64,000 bases of DNA from JAWLBM01 sp041687675 (GTDB lineage: Bacteria; Pseudomonadota; Alphaproteobacteria; Rhizobiales; Pleomorphomonadaceae). Location of the stretch: assembly GCA_041687675.1 (NCBI GenBank), contig JAWLBM010000004.1, positions 132,688-196,687 on the forward strand. The letters run 5' to 3'. The translations under genes were made by a program, and so were the position numbers. Below are positions 17,360 to 27,443 of the stretch, piece after piece (positions within the stretch are counted from its first letter, which is position 1; every line of letters begins with the position of its first letter). Below the pieces are notes generated by a model. The model was given only the letters and a program-made list of their open reading frames with translations, did not search any database and was not told the origin of the DNA.

Positions 17360-18505
17360 ATGGCTGACGCATCGACGCGCGCACCGGCCACGCCGGCCGG
17401 CAGGACGGAGGCCGATCGCCTGCAGAGGGGCGGGCTCTGGTCGAAGATGAAGCGCAGGCCGGAATCCGGCGCGTTCATCGTCATGATCCTCGTGATCGTC
17501 GCGATCGGCTTCGCCAGCGAGGGCAACGCCTTCAACGCGCTGGGCCTCAAGAACAACCTGTCCATCATCGCCCAGTTCGGCATCATCGCCACCGGCGCCT
17601 GCCTCTTGATGATCGCCGGCGACTTCGACCTCTCGATCGGCTCGATGATCGGCTTCGCCGGCATGTCGATGGCCATGATGCTGAAATGGGGCCTGCCGTT
17701 CGGCCTCGGACCGGCGTCCCCGGCCGCCGCCTTCTTCACGACGCTGGCGATGACGCTCGCCATCGGCTGGCTGATCGGCACGATCGTGGTGAAGTCGAAG
17801 CTGTCGAGCTTCATCGTCACCCTCGGATTCCTGTTCTTCCTGCGCGGACTGACCGAGGTCTCCTTCCGCCTGATCAACCAGTCGACCCAGATCTCCGGCC
17901 TGCCGGACTACAAGGAGGACAGCTGGTTCGCGGCGATGTTCGGCGGCCAGAGCTTCAGCTGGCTCTACGACATCTGGTACGCCCTCGGCGGCAACGTGAA
18001 CCGCGTCGGCGAGCAGTGGGTGACCGGCTTCGACGCCCGCGTGGTCTGGTGGCTGGTGATCGCCTTCTTCGCCTACCTGGTGCTGTCGCGCACCCAGGCC
18101 GGCAACTGGATCTACGCGACCGGCGACAATCCCGAGAGCGCCCGCGCCAACGGCGTGCCGGTCGACAAGGTGCGCGTGTCGCTGTTCATGTTCACCGCCT
18201 TCTGCTCCACCATCTTCGCGGCCTGCCAGGTGTTCGACACCAACACGGCGGACGCGGCCAAGGGCGTGCTCAAGGAACTCGAGGCGATCGCCATCGCCGT
18301 GGTGGGCGGGACGCTGATGACCGGCGGCTTCGGCTCGGTGGTGGGCGTCGTGTTCGGCGCCATCACCTTCGGCCTTGTCGCCAACGCCGTGTTCTTCATC
18401 CCGGCGATCGACGGGTCCTACTACCGCGTCTTCGTCGGCGTCGTGCTGCTCGCCGCGGTGTTCCTCAACGAGAGCGTCCGCAAGCGGATCACGGGAGGGC
18501 TCTGA
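17360..18505 (+). CDS. Sugar ABC importer permease (RbsC/FrcC type)
   Basis: A 381-aa membrane protein of the BPD_transp_2 group with 8-10 predicted helices. It has the family hallmark MIAGDFDLSIGSMIG and the C-terminal AVVGGTLMTGGFGSVVGVV. A ~60-residue loop near residues 175-225 (STQISGLPDYKEDSW onward) is longer than in RbsC but typical of FrcC-like permeases. It is preceded by GAGGGGAG and its TGA stop is one base before the ATG of the ATPase gene. Confidence 0.88.
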   Translation: MADASTRAPATPAGRTEADRLQRGGLWSKMKRRPESGAFIVMILVIVAIGFASEGNAFNALGLKNNLSIIAQFGIIATGACLLMIAGDFDLSIGSMIGFAGMSMAMMLKWGLPFGLGPASPAAAFFTTLAMTLAIGWLIGTIVVKSKLSSFIVTLGFLFFLRGLTEVSFRLINQSTQISGLPDYKEDSWFAAMFGGQSFSWLYDIWYALGGNVNRVGEQWVTGFDARVVWWLVIAFFAYLVLSRTQAGNWIYATGDNPESARANGVPVDKVRVSLFMFTAFCSTIFAACQVFDTNTADAAKGVLKELEAIAIAVVGGTLMTGGFGSVVGVVFGAITFGLVANAVFFIPAIDGSYYRVFVGVVLLAAVFLNESVRKRITGGL

Positions 18506-18506
18506 G

Positions 18507-19289
<783 letters not shown>

Positions 19290-19777
19290 GCGAGCGGCGG
19301 GCCGGCCGTCGCCGCGGCGGCAGTTGGCCCGCCCGCCCGTCGCCGCACCGCCGCGTTGGCCGGGCGCTTCGGCGACGTCGGCCGCGCCAGGCTGCCTTCG
19401 GGGTTGCACCCCGTCCTCACATGCGGGATGCTGAATTCGCACAGGGATGTCTGCCAAGGCCGCCGTCGCGTCCGATCCCGCAGCCGGCCCTCGGTGAATC
19501 GCCGACCTTGGCGCCGGCTCCGGAGGTCGAGTCGGGCTGCGGCGGGGACCGTCCGTGCCGCTCACGCGGGCGTCGTCCGCGCCCATAGGCCTTGCCTCCT
19601 CCTGCCGCCCCGCCGGGCCAACCGGGGCGCGATTTGCGTGCGTATCCCTTTTCGCGCGGGACCTTGCCCGCGCATGCGGCCGGTTGGCCGACGCTGATCG
19701 CGTCGGATCGCCGGGACGGCGGGCTCACGGGGGCCGTCCGCCGCCCTTCCAAGGGGGCCTCACCAAGGAGAATAGCG
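19290..19777. other. 488-bp gap with no recognisable gene
   Basis: I see no coding sequence, RNA gene or repeat that can be supported. Overlapping short frames here have GC-rich shadow composition. The gap ends in AAGGAG, the ribosome site of the DUF4242 gene, so that gene's promoter should lie within it. There is no obvious T-run terminator for the importer operon. Confidence 0.4.
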
Positions 19778-20074
19778 ATGCAGCTCTATGTGATCCGCCG
19801 TCGCAGCGCCTGGGCCGACATGGCCGAACTGCAGGAGGCGGGCGCCAAGTCCGCCCGCGTCGGCAACGAGGAGATGCCCGATCGCGTCCGCTGGATCCGC
19901 AGCTATGTCGTCCACGAGGACGACGGCCGGATCGGCACGGTGTGCATCTACGAGGCGGCGGACGGCGAGTCGATCCGCGAGCATGCACGCCGCGTCGGCA
20001 TGCCCGGCGACGAGTTCCACCCGGTCGAGACCACCGTGCTGGTCCGCCCGGACCCGGCGCCCGCCGCCGCCTGA
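19778..20074 (+). CDS. DUF4242 (SCO4226-like) small protein
   Basis: A 98-residue protein matching the DUF4242 pattern: MQLYVIRRR start, RVRWIRSYVVHEDDGR, VCIYEAADGESIREHARRVG and a PVETTVL end. The family forms ferredoxin-like dimers, and one Streptomyces member binds nickel; no catalytic role is known. AAGGAG lies 8 nt before the ATG, which rules out the longer upstream frame. It is convergent with the DksA-like gene 58 bp away. Confidence 0.82.
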   Translation: MQLYVIRRRSAWADMAELQEAGAKSARVGNEEMPDRVRWIRSYVVHEDDGRIGTVCIYEAADGESIREHARRVGMPGDEFHPVETTVLVRPDPAPAAA

Positions 20075-20132
20075 CGGGAAGGACACGCGGCGCGCCGCCC
20101 GCCGGTCCGGCCCGGTTCCGGCGCGCCGGCTG

Positions 20133-20465
20133 TCAATCTCCAGAGGCGCAGTCGATGCAGAGCGTCGCGGCCGGGTCGACCTCGAGGCGGCGCGCGTCGA
20201 TCTCCTCGCCGCAGCGCAGGCATTCGCCGTAGGTGCCGGCGTCGATGCGGGCGAGGGCCGCCTCGAGCCTGGCGATCTCGTGGCTTCGGCTGCGGCCGGT
20301 CGCCTGCGCGATCGCCTGCCGCTGCATCGCGTCCATGCGCGACAGCCGGCCCATGCTCTGCTGGTCGAGTTCGACCGTCGCCCGGCTCTCCGCGGACATG
20401 GAGTCGAGCTCGCGGAGTTCCTCGAGAAGGGCCTCGATGCGCTGCCTCGTCTCCTCGATGTTCAT
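20133..20465 (-). CDS. DksA/TraR-family C4 zinc-finger protein
   Basis: A 110-aa protein with an N-terminal coiled-coil region (~1-70) and a C-terminal zinc finger with CLRCG and CIDC. This is the TraR/DksA layout, which can reach into the RNA polymerase secondary channel. The coiled-coil tip lacks an obvious DxxDxA motif, so DksA-like ppGpp function is uncertain. The ATG at 20465 has AAGGAGGA 10 nt upstream; an ATG three codons earlier would overlap the ribosome site. It is the last gene downstream of the TRAP operon on the same strand and could be co-transcribed. Confidence 0.82.
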   Translation of the reverse strand: MNIEETRQRIEALLEELRELDSMSAESRATVELDQQSMGRLSRMDAMQRQAIAQATGRSRSHEIARLEAALARIDAGTYGECLRCGEEIDARRLEVDPAATLCIDCASGD

Positions 20466-20548
20466 GCGGACCATTCCTCCTTCCGCCGGCGGAGCCGCGG
20501 CGGGCCATGCAGCAGGCCCGAAACGACCGCGGCCGCGCCCCTCGCGCC

Positions 20549-21829
20549 TCAGCGGTAGAGGAGCGTGGGCAGCCACATGGTGAGCGCGGGGATGAAGGTG
20601 ATCAACCCGAGAACGGCCACGAGGGGGATCAGGAAGGGCGCCGTCGCCGCCACGCATCGCTCGAAGGGGATTTGCGATACCCTGGAGAGCACGTAGAGCA
20701 CCATGCCGATCGGCGGCGTCAAGAGCCCGATCATCAGGTTCAGCACCATGATGACCCCGAAGTGCACCGGGTCGACGCCCATCTGGACGGCGATCGGCAG
20801 CAGCACCGGCGTCAGGATGGTGATGGCCGCGACGGTCTCCAGGAAGCAGCCGACGATCAGGAGGATGATGTTGATCAGGATGAGGACGACAATGGGGTTG
20901 TCCGACAGCGTGAGGATCAGCGAGGCGAACTTCTCCGGCGCCCGGTTGGAGGTCAGGATCCACGCGAAGATCGAGGCCGCGGCGACGATGAGCAGCACCA
21001 CCGCGGTGGTCTCGATGGTGTCGAAGGACACCCGGAGGAAGCGCCGCAGCGTCAGCGTGCGGTAGACGAAGAGGCCGAGGACCAGGGCCCAGGCGCAGGC
21101 GGCGATGGCCGCCTCCGTGGGCGTGAAGGCGCCCGACAGGATGCCGCCGACGATGATCACCGGGGTGAGCAGCGACAGGAACGCCCGCCGGAAGGTGGAG
21201 CCCAGGACGGAGAAGCGGAACGGCTGGTCGACCGGGTAGCCGCGCCGCCGGGCGTAGAAGGTGATCATCGCCATCAGCGCCAGCGCCATCAGCAGCCCGG
21301 GGATGAAGCCGGCCGCGAACAGCTGGCCGATGGAGGCGCCGGCCACGACGCCGTAGATCACCATCGGCAGCGACGGCGGGATGATCGGCCCGATGGTGGA
21401 CGAGGCCGCGGTGATGCCCACGGCGAAGCCGGGGTCGTAGTTGGCGTCCCGCATCGCCTTGATCTCGATCGCGCCGAGGCCGCCCGCGTCGGCGACGGCC
21501 GCCCCCGACATGCCGGCGAAGATCACCGAGGCGCCGACGTTCACATGCCCGAGTCCGCCGCGCATCCAGCCGAAGATCGCCTTGGCAAAGTCGAAGATCC
21601 GCTCCGTGATGCCCGCGCTGTTCATCAGGTTGCCGGCCAGGATGAAGAAGGGGATGGCGAGCAGCGGGAAGGAGTCGACGCCGTTGATCATGCGGTGGAT
21701 CACCACTACCTCCGGCACCCGGCCTTCGGCAATGATGAACACGGCCGAGGCGCCGGCGAGCGCGATCGCCACCGGCGCGCCGATGAGGATGAGGACGATC
21801 AGGACCAGGAAGAGCAGGGCGAGCAGCAT
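20549..21829 (-). CDS. TRAP transporter large permease (DctM)
   Basis: A 426-aa protein with about 12 hydrophobic segments and typical DctM stretches (GAPVAIALAGAS, IPFFILAGNLMNSAGI, ASSTIGPIIPPSLPMVIYG). It forms the ion-driven channel of a TRAP importer with the DctQ and DctP proteins encoded upstream on the same strand. The substrate is probably an organic acid, but this cannot be narrowed from the permease. Confidence 0.92.
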   Translation of the reverse strand: MLLALLFLVLIVLILIGAPVAIALAGASAVFIIAEGRVPEVVVIHRMINGVDSFPLLAIPFFILAGNLMNSAGITERIFDFAKAIFGWMRGGLGHVNVGASVIFAGMSGAAVADAGGLGAIEIKAMRDANYDPGFAVGITAASSTIGPIIPPSLPMVIYGVVAGASIGQLFAAGFIPGLLMALALMAMITFYARRRGYPVDQPFRFSVLGSTFRRAFLSLLTPVIIVGGILSGAFTPTEAAIAACAWALVLGLFVYRTLTLRRFLRVSFDTIETTAVVLLIVAAASIFAWILTSNRAPEKFASLILTLSDNPIVVLILINIILLIVGCFLETVAAITILTPVLLPIAVQMGVDPVHFGVIMVLNLMIGLLTPPIGMVLYVLSRVSQIPFERCVAATAPFLIPLVAVLGLITFIPALTMWLPTLLYR

Positions 21830-21907
21830 TGTGGCGGGCCGGTTCGGTCGGAGGGCTGGGGAAGGGCGTGGCGGCCGCGGCCGCCACGGGTCGGCGGGGC
21901 CCGCCGT

Positions 21908-22471
21908 TCAGATGTTGGGGCCGGTGGCCGCGAACTTCTCCGGGTCGATCAGGCGGCTGGTGCCGGAGCGCCAGTGCTGCACCAGCACGACCACCGCCCA
22001 GACCGTCATGATCCCGAAGCAGGCTGCGACGACCCAGTAGATCAGCGCCTTCGGCACGTTGATCGACACCATCATGCCCAGCGTGCGGGTCGCGAGCTCG
22101 ACGCAGAGGATGCCCATCGCGGCGAAGAACACCGCCGAGATCACGTCGACGGCGATCTGCATGCCGAAGCGGACGTTGCGGGGCAGGTAGCGATAGAACA
22201 GCTCCACCGCGATGTGGGTCTGCTTGCGGGTCGCCATGATCGAGCCGATGAAGGTCACCGCGATCAGCAGCACCCGCGCGACCTCCTCGGTCCAGCCGAG
22301 CGAGTTGTTGAGGACGTAGCGGGTGAAGAACTGCAGGAATACGACGAAGGCGAGCGCCCAGAAGACGGCGAGCACGACGCCGTCGCTCCACCTGATGTCC
22401 GAGAGATCGATCTCAGTCTCGTCGGACGGGGCGACCGCGCCCGTCGCGGGCGGCGGGGTGTCCTTTGCCAT
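21908..22471 (-). CDS. TRAP transporter small permease (DctQ)
   Basis: A 187-aa membrane protein with a ~30-residue cytoplasmic N-terminus and four predicted helices. It contains the DctQ-type segment FFTRYVLNNSLGWTEEVAR. The C-terminal ~25 residues are polar. It lies between the genes for the binding protein and the large permease, with 85- and 78-bp gaps, consistent with one operon. Confidence 0.9.
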   Translation of the reverse strand: MAKDTPPPATGAVAPSDETEIDLSDIRWSDGVVLAVFWALAFVVFLQFFTRYVLNNSLGWTEEVARVLLIAVTFIGSIMATRKQTHIAVELFYRYLPRNVRFGMQIAVDVISAVFFAAMGILCVELATRTLGMMVSINVPKALIYWVVAACFGIMTVWAVVVLVQHWRSGTSRLIDPEKFAATGPNI

Positions 22472-22556
22472 CGGCGGCTCCGGCTGGGGTCTTGCTGGCG
22501 GGAACGGATTCGCGGGCGGCCGGCCGGCCGCCCGCGGTGCGCCTTCGGCGCGGACC

Positions 22557-23534
22557 TTACTCGATCGCCTGGAGGCGGTCGTAGGTCTCCTGCTCCCAGC
22601 TGGCGGCCTCGCTGTTGTGCAGCTTCATGGTCGCCTCGCGGAACGGGGTGATGTCCACCTCGTGCACGTTCACGCCCTGGTCGCGGAACCACTGGGCGAG
22701 CTCGTCCTCCTTCTGGCGCACCTGGCCGGTGGCGCAGTCGGCGGTCTCCTTGAGGACCGAGACGAGCTTCTCGCGGTCGCCCTCGTCCATCGAGCCCCAG
22801 GTCGGGCCGCCCACGATGGTGAGCAGCGAGTCGAGGATGTGGCCGGTCAGCGAGATGTCCGACTGAACCTCGTAGAACTTCTTCGCCTGGATGGTTGGCA
22901 GCGGGTTCTCCTGTCCGTCGACCGTGCCCTGCTGCAGCGCCAGGTACACCTCGGCGAAGGCGATCGGGGTCGGGTTCGCGCCGACGGCGTTGGGGAACAT
23001 CATGTAGAGCGGCGCGTTCGGCACGCGGATCTTCATGCCGTCCATGTCGGCCGGCGCCAGCACCGGCTTGTTGGAGGTCACGTGACGGCGGCCGTAGTAG
23101 GTGGTGGCCACGATATGGTTGCCGGTCGCATCGCGGTAGCCGTCGGCGAGTTCCTTGAAGAGATCGGAGTTCCGGTACTTGTCCCAGTGGTCGTAGTCGC
23201 GGAACATGTAGGGAGCGCCGCCGATCGCGATCGGGCCGTAGGCGCGGCCGGCGAACAGCTGGCCGGTGTAGATGATGTCGACGGTGCCGAGGCCGAGGCC
23301 CTCGTTGATGTCCTCCTCCTTGCCGAGCGAGGAGGCCGGATAGACCTCGAACGAATAACGGCCCTCGGTCGCCTCCTTGACCTTGTCCGACGCCTCGACG
23401 GCGCAGGTATGGTAGGGCTCGTTCGACTCGTAGACGTGCGCGAACTTCAGCACGGTCTCCGCCGAAGCCATTCCGGCCGGCATCGCGACGGCGAGCGCGG
23501 CGGCCGCCATAAGGGTCTTGCGAAGCATCTTCAC
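22557..23534 (-). CDS. TRAP transporter solute-binding protein (DctP)
   Basis: A 325-aa periplasmic protein with a signal peptide (MKMLRKTLMAAAALAVAMPA then GMASA). Family features include LKFAHVYESNEPYH, the carboxylate-binding Arg region GMKIRVPNAP and ALQQGTVDGQENPL. I chose the GTG at 23534 because GGGAGG lies 6 nt upstream; the ATG two codons later would be 12 nt away. The conserved Arg implies a carboxylate ligand. It is first gene of the TRAP operon, so the promoter should be in 23535-23824. Confidence 0.9.
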   Translation of the reverse strand: MKMLRKTLMAAAALAVAMPAGMASAETVLKFAHVYESNEPYHTCAVEASDKVKEATEGRYSFEVYPASSLGKEEDINEGLGLGTVDIIYTGQLFAGRAYGPIAIGGAPYMFRDYDHWDKYRNSDLFKELADGYRDATGNHIVATTYYGRRHVTSNKPVLAPADMDGMKIRVPNAPLYMMFPNAVGANPTPIAFAEVYLALQQGTVDGQENPLPTIQAKKFYEVQSDISLTGHILDSLLTIVGGPTWGSMDEGDREKLVSVLKETADCATGQVRQKEDELAQWFRDQGVNVHEVDITPFREATMKLHNSEAASWEQETYDRLQAIE

Positions 23535-23824
23535 TGTCTTCCTCCCGTCTAAGGTCCCCACCCGATGTCCGACCGGCCGGCGTCTCGAAGCGCCGTACCG
23601 CCCGGCGGCCGCGGCCCGTCGGCGCCAACCGGGCGCCCCGGAACCCCGCCAAGGGATCGGGAGGTTAGCACGGACGGCGGGGATGGGAACACTTTGCAGG
23701 CATGGACCTGCATAGCTGGCGCTCCAGCCCCGGACCCGCCTCCGCGCCGACCGAAATTCGCGCCGTGCCGGCACCATCGGCCGCCTCGGGCGTTAACCCG
23801 ACCCGAGGGCATGAGGAACAGGCC

Positions 23825-24112
23825 ATGGTTTCCAGAAACCACGACAACCGAAGCGAAAAGCGCAAAGGCCACCGGCCGCTCGGCCAGGCGGAGGGCGCGC
23901 AGGAGTCCAACCCGGCGGCCTCCGGCCACCAGGGCGACACCGAGGGACTGACGCAGAGCCGGGCGGGCGTCGACCGGCGCAACGATTCCAAGAGCCCGCA
24001 GAACGGCGGCGCCGACGGCGCCGGCGGGGCGCCGCGCCAGCAGGGGCAGGGCCAGGCCAACAAGCACGCCGACAACCGCGGCGAAAACCGCGGCCACGGC
24101 GGGCACGGATGA
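23825..24112 (+). CDS. Small disordered hydrophilic protein, unknown
   Basis: A 95-residue protein with no hydrophobic segment. It is rich in Gly, Asn, Gln, Arg and His and ends in HGGHG. It is probably intrinsically disordered. GAGGAAC precedes the ATG. The next small gene begins 10 bp after its stop, suggesting a two-gene transcript. Similar small charged proteins in related bacteria are often stress-associated, but nothing here proves that. Confidence 0.55.
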   Translation: MVSRNHDNRSEKRKGHRPLGQAEGAQESNPAASGHQGDTEGLTQSRAGVDRRNDSKSPQNGGADGAGGAPRQQGQGQANKHADNRGENRGHGGHG

Positions 24113-24122
24113 GGTGACGACG

Positions 24123-24386
24123 ATGACCGACGACCGGAACGCCGGGAAGGCGAAGACGCAGCAGGCCGAGAACATGGAGAAGGCCCTGCGGATGAAGAAG
24201 GAAGCGGGGGAACAGACCCACATCCCCGAGCATCGCACGGCCGGCGAGGGGCCGGTGAAGGAGGCGCAGGTCTCCGCCACGGACGCCCGCGCCGGCAAGG
24301 AGGGCACCCACACCGAGAACGTCAGCCGCAGCCACGGCGCGCGCGTCGGCGACGCCGGCAAGACCACGGGGCCCGGCCGGCAGTGA
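24123..24386 (+). CDS. Small charged hydrophilic protein, unknown
   Basis: An 87-residue protein dominated by Lys, Glu, Ala and Thr (MTDDRNAGKAKTQQAENMEK onward), with no membrane segment or Cys. The first ~35 residues should be helical and the rest disordered. It follows the preceding small gene within 10 bp. A GTG at 24114 could add three residues; the ATG at 24123 is preceded by GAGGTG. Not recognised. Confidence 0.55.
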   Translation: MTDDRNAGKAKTQQAENMEKALRMKKEAGEQTHIPEHRTAGEGPVKEAQVSATDARAGKEGTHTENVSRSHGARVGDAGKTTGPGRQ

Positions 24387-24475
24387 GCCGGCCCTCGCCC
24401 GGGGGAGGGCTCGGGAGGGGGAACCGCTTGCGGGGCGGACCGGTTCGTTCGAGGATGACCGGCAGGAGTCCCGCC

Positions 24476-25435
24476 ATGTTTCGCACGCTCGTCGCCGCGG
24501 CCGCGATGTCGCTGGCCGCCCTTCTCTCCGCCCCCGGCGAGGCCTCGGCGGCCGCGGCCCGCTGCGGCGACGGCGTCCGCGTGTCGCCCGGCGACACGCT
24601 GGCCCGCATCGCCGCCTACTGCGACACCACCGTGGGCGCGCTGCTGGCCGCCAATCCGCTGATCCGCGACCCGTCGCGCATCTACGTCGGCCAGGTGATC
24701 CGGATGCCGTCCGGGTCGGCCCGGCCGCCCACCTATCCGCCCTTCGAGCCGCCTCCGGTGGTGCGCCCGCCGTACCAGCCGCCGTACCAGCCGCCCTACC
24801 GGCCGCCGCCGGCGGCCTCGCGCTGCGGCGACGGGGTGCGGGTCGGGCCCGGCGACACGCTGGCGCGCATCGCCGCCTATTGCGGCACCACCGTCGGCGC
24901 GCTGCTCGCGGCCAACCCGCAGATCCGCAACCCCGCCTACATCTACGTCGGCCAGGTCATCCGCATGCCCGGCCGGGGCGGGCCGGTGCGGCCGCCCTAT
25001 CCCGGGCCGGGGCCGGGACCGGGTCCCTTCCCGCCGCCCGATCGCGACTGCGGCGACGAGGTGCGGGTGGCGCCCGGCGACACCCTCGTCAGGATCGCCA
25101 TCCGCTGCCGTGTCAGCGTCCGCGACCTGCTCGCCGCCAATCCGTGGATCCGCGACCCGGGGCGGCTTCTCCCCGGCATGAGGATCCGCATCCCGGACGG
25201 CCGCCCCGTGCCGCCGCCTCCGGGCGACGAGCGGATCCGCATCACCGGCACCGTCACCCGCGAGGGCGTCGAATGCACGGCGGTGCGCGGCGACGACGGC
25301 CGCCTCTACACGCTCGCCGGCCGAACCGCCAACCTCCAGCCCGGCGACCGGGTCGAGGTCATCGGCGAGCGGGCCGAGGTCTCCACCTGCATGCAGGGCG
25401 TCACCATCGCGGTCGAGCGCATCCGCGTGCTGTGA
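24476..25435 (+). CDS. Secreted triple-LysM protein with C-terminal DUF5818-like domain
   Basis: A 319-aa protein with a signal peptide (cleavage near ASAAAARCG). Three LysM repeats each begin CGDGVRV or CGDEVRV followed by PGDTL(A/V)RIA, at about 30-80, 118-168 and 194-240. Pro-rich linkers with repeated YQPPYQPPYRPP join them. Each repeat has paired Cys residues, unusual for LysM. The last ~70 residues (RITGTVTREGVECTAVRG onward) match the small DUF5818 beta domain. CAGGAG upstream supports the ATG at 24476. LysM domains bind peptidoglycan, so it probably sits on the periplasmic cell wall. Confidence 0.85.
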   Translation: MFRTLVAAAAMSLAALLSAPGEASAAAARCGDGVRVSPGDTLARIAAYCDTTVGALLAANPLIRDPSRIYVGQVIRMPSGSARPPTYPPFEPPPVVRPPYQPPYQPPYRPPPAASRCGDGVRVGPGDTLARIAAYCGTTVGALLAANPQIRNPAYIYVGQVIRMPGRGGPVRPPYPGPGPGPGPFPPPDRDCGDEVRVAPGDTLVRIAIRCRVSVRDLLAANPWIRDPGRLLPGMRIRIPDGRPVPPPPGDERIRITGTVTREGVECTAVRGDDGRLYTLAGRTANLQPGDRVEVIGERAEVSTCMQGVTIAVERIRVL

Positions 25436-25489
25436 GGCGGCGGGAACGCCCGGCCGGGCGAGGGGTTCATCTCGAGGAAGGAGAGACCC

Positions 25490-25888
25490 ATGACCGAAGC
25501 TCTGCCGGCCACATCGCCGGGCGGCGTGATCGCCGCCCTGGAGAGCCCGCGGCCGGACCTCCTCGTCTTCGCGATCTCCGGCCGGATCGAGGAGCCGGAC
25601 ATCGAGTGGATGGCGCGGCGCAGCGAGGCCGCCTTCCGCCACGAGGACGAGGTGGACATGCTGATCCTGATCCGCGACTGGGAGGGATCGAGCCTCGGCG
25701 CCATCCTCGACGGCGAGGCGCTCGGCGTGCAGGCCGAGGCGGTCGCCAAGGTCCGCCGCTACGCCGTGGTGGGCGCTCCGAAGCTCGCCCGCGCGATGAT
25801 CGAGGCCACCGGCTGGCTGTCCCCCGTCGAGGCGAAGACCTTCGACCTCGGCGAGGAGGCCAAGGCGCGCGACTTCGTCGGCGCCTGA
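25490..25888 (+). CDS. SpoIIAA-like (STAS-fold) protein
   Basis: A 132-aa protein matching the SpoIIAA-like family: PDLLVFAISGRIEEPDIEWM, VDMLILIRDWEG and KVRRYAVVGAPKLARAMIEA. The family has an anti-sigma-antagonist-like fold but lacks the phosphorylated serine region, and its role is unknown. AAGGAG precedes the ATG at 25490. It ends four bases before the convergent reductase gene. Confidence 0.82.
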   Translation: MTEALPATSPGGVIAALESPRPDLLVFAISGRIEEPDIEWMARRSEAAFRHEDEVDMLILIRDWEGSSLGAILDGEALGVQAEAVAKVRRYAVVGAPKLARAMIEATGWLSPVEAKTFDLGEEAKARDFVGA

Positions 25889-25892
25889 GGCC

Positions 25893-27080
25893 TCACGCCC
25901 TCTTCAGAAGGCTCTTGAGGTTCACGCCCGGATCGGCCAGCGCCGCCGGGTCCGGCCGCGCGCCCCGCTCGATCAGCATCTCCGCGATCCTGATCTCGCG
26001 ACCGGCGGTGGCGCCACCGCCCACCCCCGCGGCCGAGGCGAGCCGGCCGTCGCCGTCGAGCTGGAACAGGAACAGTCCTTCGCCCGGCCGCTCCCGCCGG
26101 ATCGACGGGGCCGCCGGGTCGGGCAGCCCGGCGATCTGCAGGCCGAGGTCGTACTGGTCGGACCAGAACCAGGGCACCCGCGCATAGGGCGCCGGGTCGC
26201 CGAGCATCGCCCGGGCGACGTGGACGCCCTGGTCCTGGGCGTTCCGCCAGCTCTCCAGCCGGATCCGCCGGCCGCGCCAGGGAAAGGCGCAGCAGTCGCC
26301 GGCGGCGAACACGGCCGGGTCCCCGGTCGCCAGCCGCTCGTCGACGACGATGCCGTTCTCGACCGAAAGGCCCGCGGCGGCGGCAAGTCCGGTGTTCGGC
26401 ACCGCGCCGACGCCCGCGACGACCAGGTCGGCGGCAAGGCTGCGGCCGTCCGCGAGGTCCACCCCGTCCGCACGGACGGCGGCGATCCGCGCCCCCGTCA
26501 CGATCTCAACCCCCTCCGCCGCATGCCGCGCTGCGATCACCGCCGCGATCTCGGCCGGCACCCCGCGCGCCATCGGCCGGTCCGCGGCCTCGAGCACGGT
26601 GACGGTGGCGCCGGCCCCGCGGGCCGTGGCGGCGAGTTCGAGCCCGATGAAGCCGCCGCCGATGACCGCCAGCCGCACGCCCGGACCGATCCGGCCCAGG
26701 ATGGCGCGGGCGTCGTCCAGGGTGCGCAACGTCGCGGCCGCCTCGAGCCCGGGCAGGATGCGGGCGCGGGCGCCGGTGGCGAGGAGGAGCCGGTCGTAGT
26801 CGACGGAGCCGCCGTCCGCGAGCCGCACGCAACGGGCGGCTCGGTCGATTTCGGCGACCCGGGCGCCGCGGCGAAGCTCCACCCCGGCGGCGGCGAAGGC
26901 CGCCTCCGTCGCGGTGAACACCGGCTCCACGGGGATCGTCTTGGAGAGCGGCGGCCGCTCGTAGGGCAGGTGCGGCTCCTCGCCGAGGAGGATCACCGGC
27001 CCCTCGTGGCCGGCCTCGCGCAGGGTCAGCGCGGCGCGGGCGCCGCATTCCCCGGCCCCGACGATGACGATCGCGGCCAT
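25893..27080 (-). CDS. FAD-dependent ferredoxin reductase (MocF-like)
   Basis: A 395-aa flavoprotein of the oxygenase-coupled NADH:ferredoxin reductase family. The FAD-binding motif is IVGAGECGARAALTLREAG, the NAD-binding motif AVIGGGFIGLELAA and the second FAD motif VFAAGDCCAFP. It follows the Rieske ferredoxin gene by 10 bp, so electrons should run NADH to this protein to the ferredoxin to an oxygenase. No oxygenase or desaturase gene is present in the window. Confidence 0.85.
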   Translation of the reverse strand: MAAIVIVGAGECGARAALTLREAGHEGPVILLGEEPHLPYERPPLSKTIPVEPVFTATEAAFAAAGVELRRGARVAEIDRAARCVRLADGGSVDYDRLLLATGARARILPGLEAAATLRTLDDARAILGRIGPGVRLAVIGGGFIGLELAATARGAGATVTVLEAADRPMARGVPAEIAAVIAARHAAEGVEIVTGARIAAVRADGVDLADGRSLAADLVVAGVGAVPNTGLAAAAGLSVENGIVVDERLATGDPAVFAAGDCCAFPWRGRRIRLESWRNAQDQGVHVARAMLGDPAPYARVPWFWSDQYDLGLQIAGLPDPAAPSIRRERPGEGLFLFQLDGDGRLASAAGVGGGATAGREIRIAEMLIERGARPDPAALADPGVNLKSLLKRA

Positions 27081-27090
27081 CGGGCGCCGC

Positions 27091-27405
27091 TCAGCCGAGG
27101 TCGATCAGGACCCGGCCGTTCTCGACCCGGACCGGATAGGTGGCGAGGTCGACGCAGACCGGCGCGCCCTTGGCCTCGCCCGTCCGGTAGTCGAACCGGC
27201 CGTTGTGCTTCGGGCACTCGATGATGGTGTCCATCACGAGGCCGTCGGCGAGATGCACCTTCTCGTGGGTGCAGAGCCCGTCGGTGGCGTAGTAATCGTC
27301 GTCCGGGCTGCGGTAGATCGCGAAGGTCCGCCCGCCGTGGTCGAAGCGGATCAGGTCCTCCTGATCGATGTCCTCCACCCCGCAGGCGTCCACCCAGTTG
27401 GCCAT
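27091..27405 (-). CDS. mocE: MocE-type Rieske [2Fe-2S] ferredoxin
   Basis: A 104-aa Rieske ferredoxin with both cluster motifs: CTHEKVHL (Cys-X-His) and CPKHNGRF (Cys-X2-His). The N-terminus MANWVDACGVEDIDQEDLIR and the FDHGGRTFAIYRSPDD segment fit the MocE ferredoxins named after rhizopine catabolism in Sinorhizobium; most relatives serve other oxygenases or lipid desaturases. It heads a two-gene operon with the reductase. A palindrome 39-54 bp upstream is a likely operator. Confidence 0.85.
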   Translation of the reverse strand: MANWVDACGVEDIDQEDLIRFDHGGRTFAIYRSPDDDYYATDGLCTHEKVHLADGLVMDTIIECPKHNGRFDYRTGEAKGAPVCVDLATYPVRVENGRVLIDLG

Positions 27406-27443
27406 GCTCGTCCTCCGCTCCAGTCGCCGGTTCCGGCCAATTG

